This document shows positions 35,101-50,903 of a stretch of DNA of 64,000 bases, one piece after another. The translations under genes and the position numbers were made by a program. The notes under the pieces are model-generated. The model was not told the DNA's origin. It ran no database searches and saw only the letters and a program-made list of their open reading frames with translations. Source of the DNA: Lichenostomus cassidix (lineage: Eukaryota > Chordata > Aves > Passeriformes > Meliphagidae); contig CM039184.1 in the NCBI GenBank assembly GCA_008360975.2, positions 39,605,797 through 39,669,796 of the forward strand, read 5' to 3'. Numbering within the stretch: the stretch's first letter is position 1; the number at the start of each line of letters is the position of its first letter.

Positions 35101-38100
35101 AATAACAACAGCAAAATCTTTGGATTGTGGCTAGGAAGAAGAAATTGTCAGGGTAAGCCTGTTACTTGATGAAAATTTGTTTTAATATCTTAATCGTTGC
35201 TTCCTAACTGTTTTTTTTTCAGGAGCAAGTCTGTGCATTGACAGTCTGCATGCTGTTGTCACACCACAATTACATTTTTCCTGTCCTCTACTATACTGCT
35301 ACCCTAGCACAGTTATTCCACATATCCCACACCAGGACAACAGGTCACTCTGACATCAATAATTATTTTAAAGTATTAGAAATGAACAATCTTACACAGG
35401 CTGTGTATCACATTGGCAAATTGTGGACCAAGTCAAAAGATGCAGTGTTTAAAACAACATTTATCTGAGGTTCCTGTAGTATGTAACCTGAGAGACCATG
35501 ATATGTAACCAGTGTTGAGCTGACACATACGCTGTGACGTAATCAAAATCCCAGGCTGAATAAAAAGAGCAAGCCAGAAAGGACTTCTGAAACCAACATC
35601 ACTGGGTTACGTAGAACTATCCATACACTCTGCTTCTCTCTCTGAAGAAGGGCAGCAGGGCAGTAGGGTCCCCCATAGGGCTACTATCACATCTGAACTG
35701 GGAATCAGCCCCAGTTTGGCTCTCAGGAGCATGACTTTGAGACAGGAGAGAGAAATCAGGAATTAAAACCTTCATGAGCAGCTGATGGGTTTATCAATGG
35801 TTACAAGGAAAGAAAAGCAAGAAGCACTTCTCAAGCTGGGGGAAAATCATCATTCTCATGACAGCCTCTACCCCATGCCATGGGTGCAAAACTCCAGAGT
35901 GAAGACTTCACCCCAGTGAAGACTTCCAGAACCTTTCTCTTCAGTTCACCCAGGCCCTGCTGGCAGCTCATGTGCATCTTCACATGGCACAGCAAAATAA
36001 TGGAAGCATAGGTATAAACTGAGTAAAAAGCACCCAGATGATTAAGTGCTCCAGAGACATCTCCACACTTGTGCTCTCAGGGATACAAGATGATTAAATA
36101 ATTCGCAAGATTAGCCTGGAGCTGACACTCTACTTAGACAAATGAGTCCAAATGGCTTTGAATAGCTCATTATCTGTCATGGTTGCATAGAGCAAGCATA
36201 ACCTGAGAAGTGCATCAAATGCAGCTCCCACTCTGCAGTCACTAGGAGCTAGAGAGGCTCAGCCTTCAGTGGACATTCATCTCCTTGTCACAGCAGGAAG
36301 CGGCACAGTGCAGCTCTTCAAACAGCCCCTGTGCCCCAGTCTGTGCTTTAGCATTATTCCCCTCCATTACAGAAGATCCAAAACTTCTCATAGCAGGCTG
36401 CACAGAAATCAGCATGGATCACTTTCAAGGGAGCAACGGCAGCAACAAAAGGAACACTTTGAGTTCCAAGCCAGTGCCACTGCAGAGCCACAGAGGATTG
36501 TTCATTATCTTTCGTGGCCATTAGAAGATGAGCAGTTGGTTAGTGAGATCCCTAGTGTCTTGCAGGAAGGGAAAAGCAGAAGTGTTCCCAATTCCAAGGA
36601 ATTCTTCCAACTCTGTCTACCCTCTGCAGCATCCCACACCTTGCAGTGACTTCGGGAGTAGTTAAATGCCAAATACTATGTCTCAGTGCATTTGACTCCT
36701 CCACAAGTCCTTCAAGAACACACACAGTTTTCTTCTTAAAAAGCTTGCAAAAAGCTTCATTTATCTGAAGACAGACTAAACAGCTCCTTTAACCTTTAAG
36801 TTACAGAAAAAAATTAAGATCAATAATTGTTCTTTCCAGCAATCCTCTCTTCTGTGTAATGAACTGAGCCCAAAGCAAAGCTTAATCACCTCCAGGCTTC
36901 CAAAGACATATGAAATCACACTGAGCCTTTGCTGTAACAGGCTACTCTTCCCCAGCCCCCTACCTGGCTTACTTACACAGCAACTTAATTTTGAAACCTC
37001 ATACATGCACAAATGCACTGTGCTGCTTGCACACATCACCTGTTGATAGACCAAGTGTGTGAACATTATTTTGATAGAAGTGCTGCAATAGTAGTGTATC
37101 TGAATATTTTTGTTTTGTTACCTTGCGTTCCCCACATCTCTCTGTGGAATGTCATGTTCATTTGCACATCCAAAAGCAGCAGCAACTTCCATTACACAGT
37201 GCAAGGCCCAACAGCCTCTGGACTCACAAGGATTGCTGGCAAGCTTCCTTATTGCTTTTCTACTCCCCTGCCAGTTACGCTTCCATTTTCCAGGAGTTCA
37301 CTTCCATTTTCATTAGGAAATAACCCGTGCAAAGCATCTACGGATAGGTTGATTGATGAATTCTGAGTACAATATTGATATCCATATCTCAAGTATCTAT
37401 AGTCTTTAAGCATCTGAGGTCTTTACAAGCATCAGTAATAAACCCTCAATGAGACAGGAGTGGGTAATACAGTGCTAGGCTGGACCTGAACATAGATGGT
37501 GTCAGAAACTTCCGACTGATAGGAAGGGCTGAACTGGCAGTGTTATATTTATGAAAACCATCAACAATCTTAAGTTATTTAGGACCTCCTTTCCATGGCA
37601 GGTCATGCAAGCCTAGATTTTGTTATGAAGGCTTTATCACTTTAAACAAAACAAGCCAAAAATCTCCAGCATACAGGAAGAAGGGCACTTGAGGCTTGGG
37701 TGACAATGATAAAGTAAAAAGCAAGGGTGATTTTCAGCCAGTTGTAGCACTTCAGTGACTGCAGAGTGCTTGATTATTATCCCTCGAGAGATGCAGCACT
37801 GCAAATGCACAGAAACAGAGAGAATACCCACAAAGAAATGGAAAGCAATGTTTTAAGATCTGTGACATAGCCCACCACACACAGCTGGCCAGACCACAAC
37901 AGGAGAGGAGTGCAACAGTGAAGGCACTCATAACTACATCTCTAAACAAGTCCTTGGTCTCCATAGGTAGTAAGCACAACTCTGACTTACCTTCTCACAT
38001 AGCTCAGTACACAGTAGTCTGTCTCTTACCTTCTGACTAGCTTGGCTATGAGCAAAAACTCCCTGACTACCCAAAGAAAATGTTAGCTACAGTAATATCT

Positions 38101-41100
38101 TGAAAGAAGGTATTCAAGTAGCTCCTGCTCCCCTGGGTTAACTTTATCCTCTTATTCAGTGCAGATTGCTAATTCTTCATTAGTATGGTTACCCACTCAC
38201 ACCCACACTGTGCAGGTACAGTGTCTACAGACAGCAGAGTCGGGAACTTGTGAAGCTCATAGAGTAATTTAAAGACGATGGGCTGGAAATTATTTTCTTT
38301 TTTTAACTGCAAACTCCCTGGTAACTATGTACTTCTTGCTTCCTTTCTTCTTCACACAGGTGCACATGGTGGTAGGAACTCCATCAGCCCATGACTCCAC
38401 ATCCATTATATCCAAAGGCAGCTCTCTCACATTTCTGCACTACTTATCACTGCCATAAAAAACAGACCATTTTCTTCATTAATACAACAATAGTTGTAAA
38501 AGTCCACTAAAACCTTAGTACCTGCCGTCACTTCTGGGTAAAAATCTACCCTAGGGTAAATTCAAGGATTTTATATGTTAATAAATTGGGAAGGGAAACA
38601 TTCTTAGGGTTAATTTGTTTCCAGGTGGGCTATTCCCTGCTTCTCCTGTCTGGACAGAGAAACTTAGCACTGAAAGGTTCCCTTATAGAGCTGACACCTC
38701 TTCAGAAAGAATGGAGCAGCTGAATTATGATTTCACCACCTCTCTGTCTTCAGTGGAATTTTGTAGCTTTGCTGCTTTACAGTCATTTTGCTGGGAAGCA
38801 CTTTATGCCAGATACAGTGATACAGTGAGTGCTTGAGCCACACATTCATCCATGCTCCCTATGAAAGTCCAAGAAAAATAGTATTTGTTCAGGTTTATAC
38901 GTGCACTGGCACGTTTGTTCAAGGATGTGTTAAAGATACAAGAAGTCGTAAGCTGTCCTCTGTGACACAAAGATATCCTAATACTGCAGCTGCCTTTAAG
39001 GAGCAATTCCTCTTGCTTCAGAGAGCTCTTGTGGTGCAGGGTGGGGGGAATCAGAGGTCTGACTGGATTAAGTGGTGCTACTGCAATCCTGAGCCCAAAC
39101 TGCCCTGCCTATGCTTCAAGCACTCTGATAAGCTCAGCCAATTTACATGAGAGGGGGAGGAAGGGAGAAAGCTTCCAATGCCATCAGAGAAGAACAAATA
39201 AAGTAAGAAGCAAAAGACACCTGTGCACTACAGTAAGGTCAGAAAAGTTTGGACACATCTGAGAAACAAATGCACAGGCTCTGGTTCTTAAAGTATTGAT
39301 CACAGTTTTGAAACAAGAACAGAAATACCACCCAATGCAGAAATCAGGAATCTGGGAGATAGGGTAGTACTTGACCCTTGCACAAATCTAGGCTAAAAAA
39401 CTGGTGGCTGACTTAAATATTATTTGTTCTAAATATGTCATTTGGCCAATGGGCAGATGGCAGCAGAGAAATAGTCTGACTTTCCCCTGAGCCCCACCAT
39501 GCCTGTGAGCACAAACCACCTGACTGTGGAGCCTGCACACATTTTTCCAATCAGGCTCTTGGTCAACAGAGAGCTTTTTGCTCTCTTAGTCCCAGGTGCT
39601 ATGATTGATCAGTGATTACAAATATTATGTCTACACCAAGGGCTGCCTACTCTACTCTCCCTCTCTTGGTAAGTATTTCCTCTTCCTGTTATATATCCCA
39701 AGGCATATAATTCCTCTCTCCTGGCAGTAGTTTTTTCTCTTGCTTTCTCTCAGAAATGGCAGTCAGCTCACCCCAGCACATACCCCACTCTTCCTTCCCA
39801 CACCCAGCTCTTCTTACAGGCCCAGCATCAGCATGGTTGACACTCCCCAACTTCTAGAAGACAACCCACAAACTTACTATCACCCTTTTTTTCTCTGCTC
39901 TAAGCAGAAGTCCAGACATACAGACGGGAAAATAAACACCCAAGAAAAAGACTCCTAGTCCCCTTTCCACTCCAGATCAGCACAGAGGGGCAACACAGGA
40001 GTATCTCTGGAACTAACTTCTGGAGACACATCTGCAACAGCCACTTTCAGGAAAGCCACCTGCTTCCACTGCATGGTGCAATGGATCATCAGTCTCTTAC
40101 GCATGTGATGCAGTCAGAGAGAAGAGGAAGTCCTGACCCATTCTATGTCAGCACAAGTTTCTGGTATGTTAAGAAACTTCCTGGGGGCTCAGCAGCCAGA
40201 CAACTGTGATCAAGGGGATCCTGCAAATCCTAATGGCGTAAAACGGAAATGCTTTTTTCCTGCTATGATTTCACTCTTTGTATGCATCAGTTCTCTGATG
40301 ACTCCTTCGTAACCCAAACACCACCCAGAGAGAAATGAAAGTATACGAGCTACATCAGCCAGCAGCAGTGCAGCAAAAGCTCTGGCACAGAGTCATTGCA
40401 GGGCTTGCACAGGGAATGGAGAGCTAGAAACAAGGACTTGTGAGGATACCAGTCTCTTGTCACTCCAATAAATGTTCTCTAGCATTTTACTTTTCAGGTA
40501 ACATGTCAAATTAGACAAGAGCCCTACAGTATGTTAAATCTTCTCTGCAGAGATTTTGGGTGATCTCTTTTTGTTGCTAGGGTATTTTGTATGTTGTTGT
40601 TTGTCTGGATTTTTTTCAAATCTGCATATAACCTGGAATCATTCTATCCCCTTCAGAGGAAAGAGGAACAAGAGCAATAGTACAGGGGCTGAAGACCCTC
40701 CATTGTGGCAGAAAGACAATTTCCCACAGTGCAGGTACTGCCTGCCATTTTACCTCTGAGCATATCCTTGGAGCCTTAAACAGGAGGTGGTGAGACTATA
40801 AACAAGCCATGGACAACTTTACAGGGCTGCCCAAAGGGCATGCTGGAGTGTGACTGAGGAGGGGTTACTGTACTTAACTGAGCCAGCCTTTCAAGAAGTC
40901 TCTTAAAAATATAATATTTCTTATTTCCAATCATTAAAGAAAACAGTTTCTGTTATCCTATAGAAGAGAGGGTAATTGTCTCCTAGTGCTTTGGTCAACA
41001 TAATTTTTTCTTTCACAACCATATTTCCTAATTTCCTTCCAGATCTACAACTACCACAGAAGCAACCACAAGACACATCTTTGATTACACTAAAAGCACG

Positions 41101-44100
41101 TCTCCTTTAACAGTGCAGATCCTTCCTTGCATTTCACAGCATTATCATCACTAGTAGAAAAGTCACAGTTTCAGTCTTACTCTCCTGAGGTCAATTTTTC
41201 TGCTGACACATACCTAGACCAAACCAGGATTGTTCCCAACTAAGTCACAGTGATGCTGATTCCTCCAGGTTTCTGAAACTGCTCTGGGATTTAGTCCACG
41301 ATGGCACTGCCCAGAAATCTCAAATCTCAGAGCAGAAGTATCTCCATTTCACAGATTGAGAAAGAAGGGCAAAGAGAAGTGCACTGATTTGCTCACACAG
41401 AAAATTTAATATCAGGAATAGGAGCAAACCCCCAAAATGCTTCTCCCTCTGTGCCTACTAATAAGACTTCAATGAAAAGTGGAAACATAAAAGTATGTGT
41501 TTGTTCTCTGTTACTCCACTGCGTACTCAGTGGACAATAAACCTGAAAAAACCCAAAATCTTTACTTCTATTTTGAATTAAACAGGTCAGATATAAGTTG
41601 CAAAACTACTCTGATGTAATTCAGGGAAAGGTGGCAAAAGATAAAATCCCATATCAACACAGTTTGGCAATGGCCCCTGGTGACAACATGACGACTTGAA
41701 AGAATTGGCCTGGTTTATTTCACCCAGAAAAATAGGGAGCCTTGCCATGTCTGCCCGGGTTATTAAGTGCCCTGGCAAAACAGTCCTTCACCAGATCTGA
41801 CTGTGTTGCTCCACTCAGGATGGAACTGCTGCAGCTGACATTTTTGTAACTCCCTTTAGTGCTAAAGTCACTTCTTGAGGAGTGGGTTAAAAAAAAAAAA
41901 AAAGAGAAACCTCCCACCCATTCTCTGTATGTTCTCTTTTACACATTTCCCAATACCAACTATTTTTCTTAAAGCACAGAAAAAGTGATAAAACATTTTT
42001 CAAAGCAGAATAATGCCAGTACTCTAGTTGACTTTATAATTGTCAGTTTTGACCTTTTTAATTGTGTAGAATGTATTTGATAACTACAACAATTGCAATA
42101 GGAGTCAACAAAAACTAGTTCTTCCCGTTCCAACCATAGCACTCACTTTTTTTAGGCTCTTGTTGCTCACAGCTTGACAAATTCCTGAATTTCTTTTCTT
42201 GCAGATATTCTCAGAAATTACGTAGGGATGCCAAACCTTGAATCACACTGATGACAGCATCAAAGCTAGCAGATCTCACGTTCAAGTGCACAGCAATGTC
42301 ATGAACTTAACCCTCGGGTTTTCCCTACTAAAGTAGGGAAATAAATCAGCATTGAGACCAAATTATTTCCATCTTATTTCTAAAATAATATGTGGTGCTT
42401 TGTGCCCTCTGTAACCTTTCAGGATTCCCACACTATATCTGGAGTTAGGACACAAACCATGCTTATTCACCTCTGCATGGTGATCACAACCAAAGGAAAC
42501 AAATAAAAACTCTTTCTTCTGACTGTCAAGAAAAAGGTCTACAATATCCATGCTCAGACAAAAGCTATGGTAGGACAGAAGTTTATGCTCTGGGTGTTTT
42601 TTGTTGCTTTATGTGTAATTATGCGTTGAAGCTGTCTTTCTCCATGAAAAAGCCCTCCATAACAATAAAATATCTGAAGGAATGGGGCTGAGGCTGAATG
42701 TAGAGTGGCTAGCATCATCACTGCTGAGGTAATATGTGACTAAGCTTTGACTTACATTGGACTGTCACACAAAGCCCTTCTATGTCCTCTTCCTCTTGAA
42801 GCTCCCCAGCAGCTTTTGGCAGTACTTGCCCTTCCCAAGATTAGCCCAAATTGGATCAGAGTTTATCTGAGGAGCCTGACACTCTCTTTTCTGCTTTCCA
42901 CGTGCACACTGCTGGGAAATGGAAGACTAGGGGCTCTTTCAAGTTGTAAAAATAAGAACCAGTGTTAGGATCTGCCAGATGCACTGGCATAAATACAGAA
43001 AAACTCCTCAGAAGTAATGAAAATTGAGTGATGAGATGCACATTTTGAAGTTAAGACTCAGATTACTCCTTGTGACTACAAACCCTCTGGATAATAGCAC
43101 TAAACTAAAGGAAATACTATTCCTTCAAACTGATGAACAGAAATCTGGACTTCTAGATTTGGCATTTATTTTTGTGTTTCCATAAACTACTTTTATGGTA
43201 AAGGCAGGGATGTCTTTGTGCTGATTTTTTTTTAATGAATTTAAGCTCATTTGAATACCTTGAGATGTATTGGAAACTTGTTCAAATTAGTCTCTTTCCA
43301 GGGTTAAGCCTCCATCCTTTACTGATCCACTATGGACAAACCTCTTGGTCAGCATGAAGACTTTCTGGAGTGTCAGAGAGAGTAAATTATAGAAGGAGTC
43401 AAGAGTTAAATAAGAAGCATTTTCCTTTAGTGACCCACTAAAAGCTATACAGTCCTGCAAGATGTAGTGGAGGGCATATAAAGCCAAGATTAAAACAGTA
43501 GTAAAAGGACTGGTAGGTTCAAGATTTGGGTAAAAACTCAGGTATCACTAATATGATAAAAGGTTCTCCAGATCTTACATGGCATTCCCTGAACATTTGT
43601 TCAACTACTGTGTTAGGGATTCCTTAACAGCAGGAACAGGCCTGAGCACACAATTATCCTAGGACTCTAAAAAAGATAGCCCAAAGGAATTCTGAACATG
43701 AACATATTTCAATTTGACTGCTTTGCAGGAAAAAAAGCCTCCCTGTTGATCCCATAGCCAGTCATTGAAAAGGATTTATATATGGACTTATACAATAAAG
43801 TAGTTGTCAAAATGTAGATGCCTGTAATAAAGATCACTTCAACTGCTCAATTATTGTTGCTTTCTGCAACATGCATTGACAACCAAAGCCCAAGGCCTTG
43901 CAAAATAACCAGTGAGCAAAACAAACACAAAAGCTAACTGAGATTTTGAGCAGTGTAGTTAGAGAAGGGGTAAAATCCACATCCAGAAAAAGGCATGCAT
44001 CAAGTGGTTTCAAATCCTTTTATACTATTTGTTTTAGTGACATGAGCTCCCCTCCTGCCATCGCCCATCCAAAAAAAAAAAAAAGGAAAAAAAAAAAGAA

Positions 44101-47100
44101 AAGAGAAAAATTAGAAAGTTTCTGTTTTCTCTGCAAGCATCTAACATTTGCCCAGCACTGTCAGGCTGTCAGGCTGGTCTAAGCTCGTACAGTGCATAGG
44201 CACAGCCCCCAGCACTCAGCCCTGCAAGGCTGTGCCCACCATGCTGTCTCCTCCCAGGCTCTTTTAATGATGAACAAGGGAACTGAGCTCAATGAATCCA
44301 AAAACAAATTAAGAAGACCTGCGTAACTTAAAAATTAACTCTCTGATACATTACCATCCAACTAATCTGCTGTAATTTCAGGGTATGTGCATTGTGCCCT
44401 TGCAGGTAATATAACTCACGAGGAGCAATCCTGTTGCCTGCAGTCAGGTTACTTTTTATGAATAAAGGTTTCAGGCTCTTGCCCTTAAACAGAAAACAAT
44501 TCAAAACTCGTGCAGCCTACATCAAAAAGTTTAGTAGTGATGTTTAGTAGACAATTTGCAACTTCATTTCACATAGTTTGTCATCAGATGACTTTTCTTC
44601 CCACAAACCCACACTAGCATTGCCTACAATGAAGGTGTATAAAAATCTATGATTATATTAACAAGATTTTTTAAAAATACAAGGAAGAGTCTCCCTATCC
44701 ACTGCCTACAGAAATTTATGTAAATATCAGTCACCCACTATTTTTAGGCAGAACTTATTATCAATTTGTTAAAGTCCTATTAAGAGTCATACATAAATAT
44801 AGCTGAAATATAATAAAAAATCAGAATTATATTTTTGGAATATCAATTAGCAGTCTACCGAAATATCCCAGATTTACTAAGACCAAACACTACATCTCCT
44901 ACAATGCTGCTTCCTAAGGAAAAGTAATTTCAGATGGTAAAGCTGAACTGGGGATTATCTTTATACAGCAAGATCTTGTCTGCATGACAGAAAAAATTAA
45001 AGGAGCTTGCTGATCAGTTAAAATACTACAGCTCCAAGTATGTTTGGATGACAGCCAAAGTCTTGGAATTGTTTTGCCATGAAATCTGCTTAAGACAGGA
45101 AGAACGGGAAAGTTTTCAGTCTGGAAGAGGCTTCATGATGAAAAGCCTGGAAATCAAGCCCATTATTCACATCCAATCAAGCCTACCCCTCCCTGCTCCT
45201 TGCTGTCCTCTACATCACCAGCACAGGCATGTCCATGCATACAAGTGCACCCCACACACCACATACACTCCACACCTCTTACATGCTCTTGGACTTTATT
45301 TTTGATGAAATTGCTCAATATTTTATTCAAAATTATACTGATTTGCCATTTGAGCGAGCTATGCTTCTTTCACATATTACAGGTCACAGAGATGACTACC
45401 ATTTAAAATAAGCCATTTGCCGATATTAGATGTAATTCAAACCTCCTGGCTCCTAAAGACAAAGTAAGTTCAGGTGTCACAAAGAGGCTCTACCTGCTTT
45501 TTCCTCTGTTTGCCTGCACTGCAGCCTTTCAATCATGACATACTCTTATCTGATATGTAGGTTTCTCTATATTCAGTGCAGCACAGATACTTATTTAAAA
45601 TCCAGGAGAAGTACAACCCTACTGCTCTTGTGGCTGTTGCACAGGGATCTTTCCAGGGCTTCTACTCTTGGTGAATTACTGTGGTCATGTTCTCACTGCA
45701 GTCAGCAAGTACACAGTCCAGGGTCTAACCCTGGAAATCACAGGCAATTAAAAAGCAGAGCCTGCACAGCTGTAAAACAATTCCTGAAGAATATTTAGCC
45801 ATCTTACTCCTGGGACACACAAGGAGAGCCCTCCATCCCTACTCAGGCATGCATGTACCTGGCCATCTGCCCTTTGTGCCCATCAAGGACTGGATGCAGC
45901 AGAGAAGCAGCCCCAGCAATTGAAAGAGCACTTGCTCTGCACTGATCCCATACTTGTTTCCATACAGAGTATTCAAAAGGTTTTACATAAGACCAGCTTG
46001 TCACCACCCTAGATATTAGACTATATAGATATTGTACTGGTTTCACAACAATAAACTGAGTTTCACAACTCCTGCTATTAAAACAAAAATTATCTTGTAT
46101 CAGATGGTAGAAGCCTCAAGTTTGCTAAGTCAAATTTCTCTGAGAAACTGTGAGAAGTTAACACTGTGCTGACAGGTTTTGGGCTAGATCAGGTCACCTC
46201 TGTCACAGTGGCATCAGAGCATGGATGTCATGGACTCCATGCCAACTGCTCCAATGCATTGGATGAAAATGCAGTTGTCTGTTCTCAGCTGATCCATGCT
46301 CTGCTGTTCCTTGCAGAGCAGCCTTAGTCTGCCTGAACCATGCTGGATCGGTGTGCATGCCTTCCCCATAGCCTGTGGAAAGCCACCACTGACACAGGGT
46401 GCTGCCACCAAGGCTGTTATCTGATTTGAATACAAATCTGATCAAGCCTGTCTCACACACACCCTTTCCCTTTCTTCCTCCCACAGAACCACCAACAATT
46501 TGAACTGAATCTTAAGTCTGAATTTCAAATATGCCACTCTTCCCACCTCCTCACAAGTGTTGTAATACCCACTTGTTCTAGAAAATTTACTTAATTGAAG
46601 GATTTCTTAGTGTAACTTACATGACCAAAATACAGCTTTTAGACCAATGGATGTAGAGAAAATAATTTCAAATTAACATGGAGAGACTATTTGCCTTCAA
46701 GTTATTCTTGTTCCAAGCTTGGAGGCCCTGAAAATTGTCATACACAGACATGGTAGGGAACACATCAGTTTTACTCATCAAAGCTTAAACATGACTGAGA
46801 GACATGTTGCCATTGCTTTGAAGCCTTTTGTCTGGGCTAGTCTGTACTTAGCAACTCAGGGGCAATTTCATAATTACAGTTTTACCCAGCTGTCTCTTGG
46901 ATCACTTGCTACTACAGAAATCCTCAAGCAATCACAGAGGTCCTCATGGCTTTTGAGGACTGAAGAGTGTTCATTACAACCCCAAATGTAGTTACTTCAC
47001 AGCTGCTGAGCATCTCCTTGGCAAATCAAAGTCTGCCTCACAACACCTGTTTTCAGCTATCAGCTCTTGGACCTCACCTTGCCCCCTCAGCCATCAGGAA

Positions 47101-48799
47101 GAAGACAGTTTGCAGAAATAACAAGATAGCTCCTGTAGCTCTAAAAGAGCTGGATGAGGAACAAGATATGCCTCCAAGACCTGAAGGCCTCAGTGATCCT
47201 TCTCCTGCTGCCCAGTCCTACAGCTAGCCCTGATCTCATAGAGAACCATCTTACAGTCTATGAGGAGATTTCTTGAGGAAGCCCCTTCAGCACACTTCTC
47301 ATTTGGCTTTATCTATCTATACAATCATCAAAATCCACGGATCTTATGCATATATATCCTAAATTCTACTTCATCCAGGTCAGGAAATCCATTGTGTAGA
47401 TTTTTCAAATTCTTCTGCCTTCAGCTCCAGGAAAGGAGTGAAAAGGGTGGGGTGGCCACACCACTCTGTAGCCTAGCAGAGCTCAGCTACCATGGGATAC
47501 CTGGCTCTCCTGATCCATTCTGCATTAGGGTAGCACGGATTTATCAATGGATGGCAGTGATCAACTTATGGTAGAAAAAATTAAGCATGGACCACTTCCA
47601 AAGACATGAACTTTCTCATCCTGGGCACATTGTTATAACATTTTCAGAGGAGTAGATGAAATTGCCTCTGTTCCTGATCTACTGCTCCAGTGAAATTTGT
47701 TTCCATTGTCCTGAAATCTGTGTTGAGAGGGATTCTTTCTCTTGCAAAAAGAATGCTAAATTTCTGAAGATGGTCAGCTATTGAAAACTTTTATGTTACA
47801 CATGGTTATATGTTTTTATATTACATTGCATATCTCCTAGGAATATTTAGTGTATGAAGATATTTTACTGTTTCACAACTTATTTTTGATGCTGAATATC
47901 CTCAGACAACAAATATTTCATTTAAATGCCTTGACTGTCCTTTGAAATATGAAGAATAAGGCACTGCAAATGTTCTCAAACATAATGCCTCTCAAAGCAT
48001 GGTTTATTTTGTCTGAGCTCCACGAACGAAGGTTGTCATGGATTTTCTGCCAGCTTAGGTCTGTAGTCTATTACCCCAAAAGTAACAGTGCTGAAGTCCA
48101 CTGTTGCAAATCCAAAGGTTTCTGTTTCTTTCCTATACGTAGCCAGAGATTTGACTTTGCTCTGGCGGCCCCTGTAACAATTGCACAGGGTGAGACCTGC
48201 GTGCTCAGCACTTCTCAGCACTCTAGGCAAAGCTGAACCATGCTTGCTCTCAGGATGTAGCAGAATGGCACACTTTGCTCTCCCCTTTGGAGAGGTCAGA
48301 ATACAACTGAACAGTGGTGGCAAAAGAGCTCTGACAGACACTACTCCCTCAGAGAAGTTCATGGTACTAGAGCTAAGTGAGCTCCCTGATCCCAGGAACA
48401 GGAGGCTACAGTCTCATTCATCTGTCTGCATACATAAATGACCACAGTATTCAGCTTGTTTTTGTTCCCCTCTCTATCACCTTCAAAATACATATATATG
48501 GTGCTGCTGACCAGGGAACAAGAGAGAAGTGGAAAACAACTTGTGTTGTTTCTACCCCAACTCTTTTGTCAGGACATAATTTTTCCACTCATGTCTGTCT
48601 ACCCTTGGGCAACTGTCAACTTTGCTTGCATCTAATGCCAGATTTAGATGCTACCAAGTAGTTTAACATGCTATGAAGACAGAGAAATTCAGGTATGCTC
48701 TTGAGACCTAGGGTTATCTCAGAACCCCCCACTGAGACACTCAGGTTCCCTCTACTCTAAATTCAAGTAACAAACAAGTTTGCCTTTGCAGACTACTGT
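32153..48799. other. Intergenic, no gene recognised (16.6 kb)
   Basis: This is long unique AT-rich DNA with homopolymer runs (T at 33,710-33,724, A at 34,418-34,436, A at 41,889-41,903, A/G at 44,070-44,110). I checked the longer open frames on both strands and found no recognisable protein domains, no splice-linked exon series and no CR1. It may contain distal regulatory elements that cannot be seen by eye. Confidence 0.55.
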
Positions 48800-48837
48800 C
48801 ATTAAACACTCATACTATCATTAAACACTCATACTAT
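48800..48837. repeat. Perfect tandem duplication, 19 bp x 2
   Basis: CATTAAACACTCATACTAT is present twice back to back with no mismatch, so the duplication is recent or under selection. Confidence 0.95.
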
Positions 48838-50903
48838 CTAATTGTGAAGAGGTAGTCCCATAAACTCGTGTAAGAGTCCACAGAAATACCATGTATTTTG
48901 TCTGACCTTCAAAAGGGATCACATTCCTTTATTTATTGATTGGCTTTGTAGTTGATTGGGTGTGACGTTAATTTTGTGCTTAGATGCATTTATACTCACC
49001 GCTCTCAGAGCATTGTGACAGAGTATGGCGCAGACATGTCACTGCATGAAAACTGAGAGTTTGTCTGCACTAAGAATTCAAATTAATTAGACTACAATAG
49101 TTTTCAAATTGGTCTCATTTGACAAATCTGTACAACCTTCCTGTGAGGATATTACTAAAAGTTTAAAAACACTTAGGTTGGCATCACATAATACCAACAG
49201 CAGAGTATTTGCTCAGAGGAAGAGTGGTTGTTGAGCTGCTTATGTATTTGCAGACACTTTTATTAAATCAGATTTCATCTCAAGAGAAGTTGGGAAAGAG
49301 AAGGGCAAGGGAGTGCTGGCTATTATCATTTTCTGCATCTTTTTTGCATTGTTAAGTTGGTTTATGGAATGGTTATATGGGTACTCTTGCAAAACTAATT
49401 CTAATTCACTGCATAATCCTATTTGTTTACTTTGGTTCCAAAGGAAGCTGAGTGTAACATAGCAGTGTATGTGTTCTCAGCACTACGGCTCTCTTACATG
49501 TCACCACAGATATGCTTTATCTCACAGCTGGCATCTAGATTCTTATTTTGTTCCCCAAACAATCACAAGAGAATGTTTTCAGAAAGACAAAGAGAAAATA
49601 TCTGTTCTGTTTATGATTCAAAAGTGAGCAGGAAAAACTTAAGAGTAAGTAAAACTATCCTATGAATTGTGAGGTCAAAATGGAAACCAGACACTGTTTT
49701 GTTTGAAGTTAAAGTTCAGAGTGATCCCAAATCATGCCAAAACCCCACCCACTTTGGCTGAAAGACAATCACTGTATTTCAAAATGAGTCAAGAAAGGGA
49801 TGCTTAGTCAAACTCAAGGCTTCTGCCTTCAAGCACTGTCCATAGACTTACAAAGGCAAATATACCCTGATCTGAAAATCCAGTACAGTATCTAATTTTT
49901 CTCACCCTTCTCATCTTCGATCAAACACAAGAAAGGGAGGAGGACAGACTTAAGGGGGTGGGTAGTCTTTGCTGTATTGCTGCTGCTTGCGATTTCCACT
50001 ATCTCCATCATTCTTATGCAACTCTGTACAGACTCTTCTCTGCCATGTTATTACATGAACTTCACCTAGCTGTTTTCCATCAGCTTTCTGATTCAAGACT
50101 TCTTCCTCTGTCTTCTCAATTTGTCACACTCATACACAGCAATTCCATTTTCTGTACAAGGAACCACTCCATCCTTCAGATGTATGTTTTATCATCATCA
50201 CAACTTCATCCAATCCACAGCCCTTTTTTCTTCCATTCAAAAGAAGGGTCTTGAATTAAGATGGTTTTTGCAAACAATTCACTTTGAATTCCTTGTTTAA
50301 TGTATAGTTGTTCTTTGGCCTTCAGCTCCCTAAGCTTTTCCCCAAAACACTCCGTCCTGTGAGATGTGGTTTGCAAGGAATAGCTACACTTTGGCCCTTC
50401 CTTCTTGGCTTCACCTTCTCTTATACATTAGCACAGTACTATTTCTCACCATTCCATATCCTCTTCTATATTTGATTCCCCTTTTCTCCCATTACAACTT
50501 CTCCTACTAGTTCATCAACACCTGTCACCTGGATTGATACTACAGATCATCTTTGAGAGAAATCCTGTAGAAAGTATGATCTTCCTTATCACAACAGTGT
50601 TCTGTCCTCTTCCAGAAACACCATCCCCTCATCACAGTTTGGTTCCTGCCTCTAACATTACACCCTGCCACCAGTTCTCTTTGCACCAGATGTTGCTGAT
50701 TTAATCTAAAGAAAAATTGACCACATTCATTTTCCCACAACTCCTTTTATTCTCCCATGTCACCATGTCATGAGATTAGAATTTTTTAATGTTCACAGGG
50801 GCTGATCTTACTTCCAGTGCAGGACAACAAATACCACTGCTACTACAATAGAACAAAACAAAAAAACCAAATCTCCAACAATCCCATCACAACCACCACC
50901 CCA

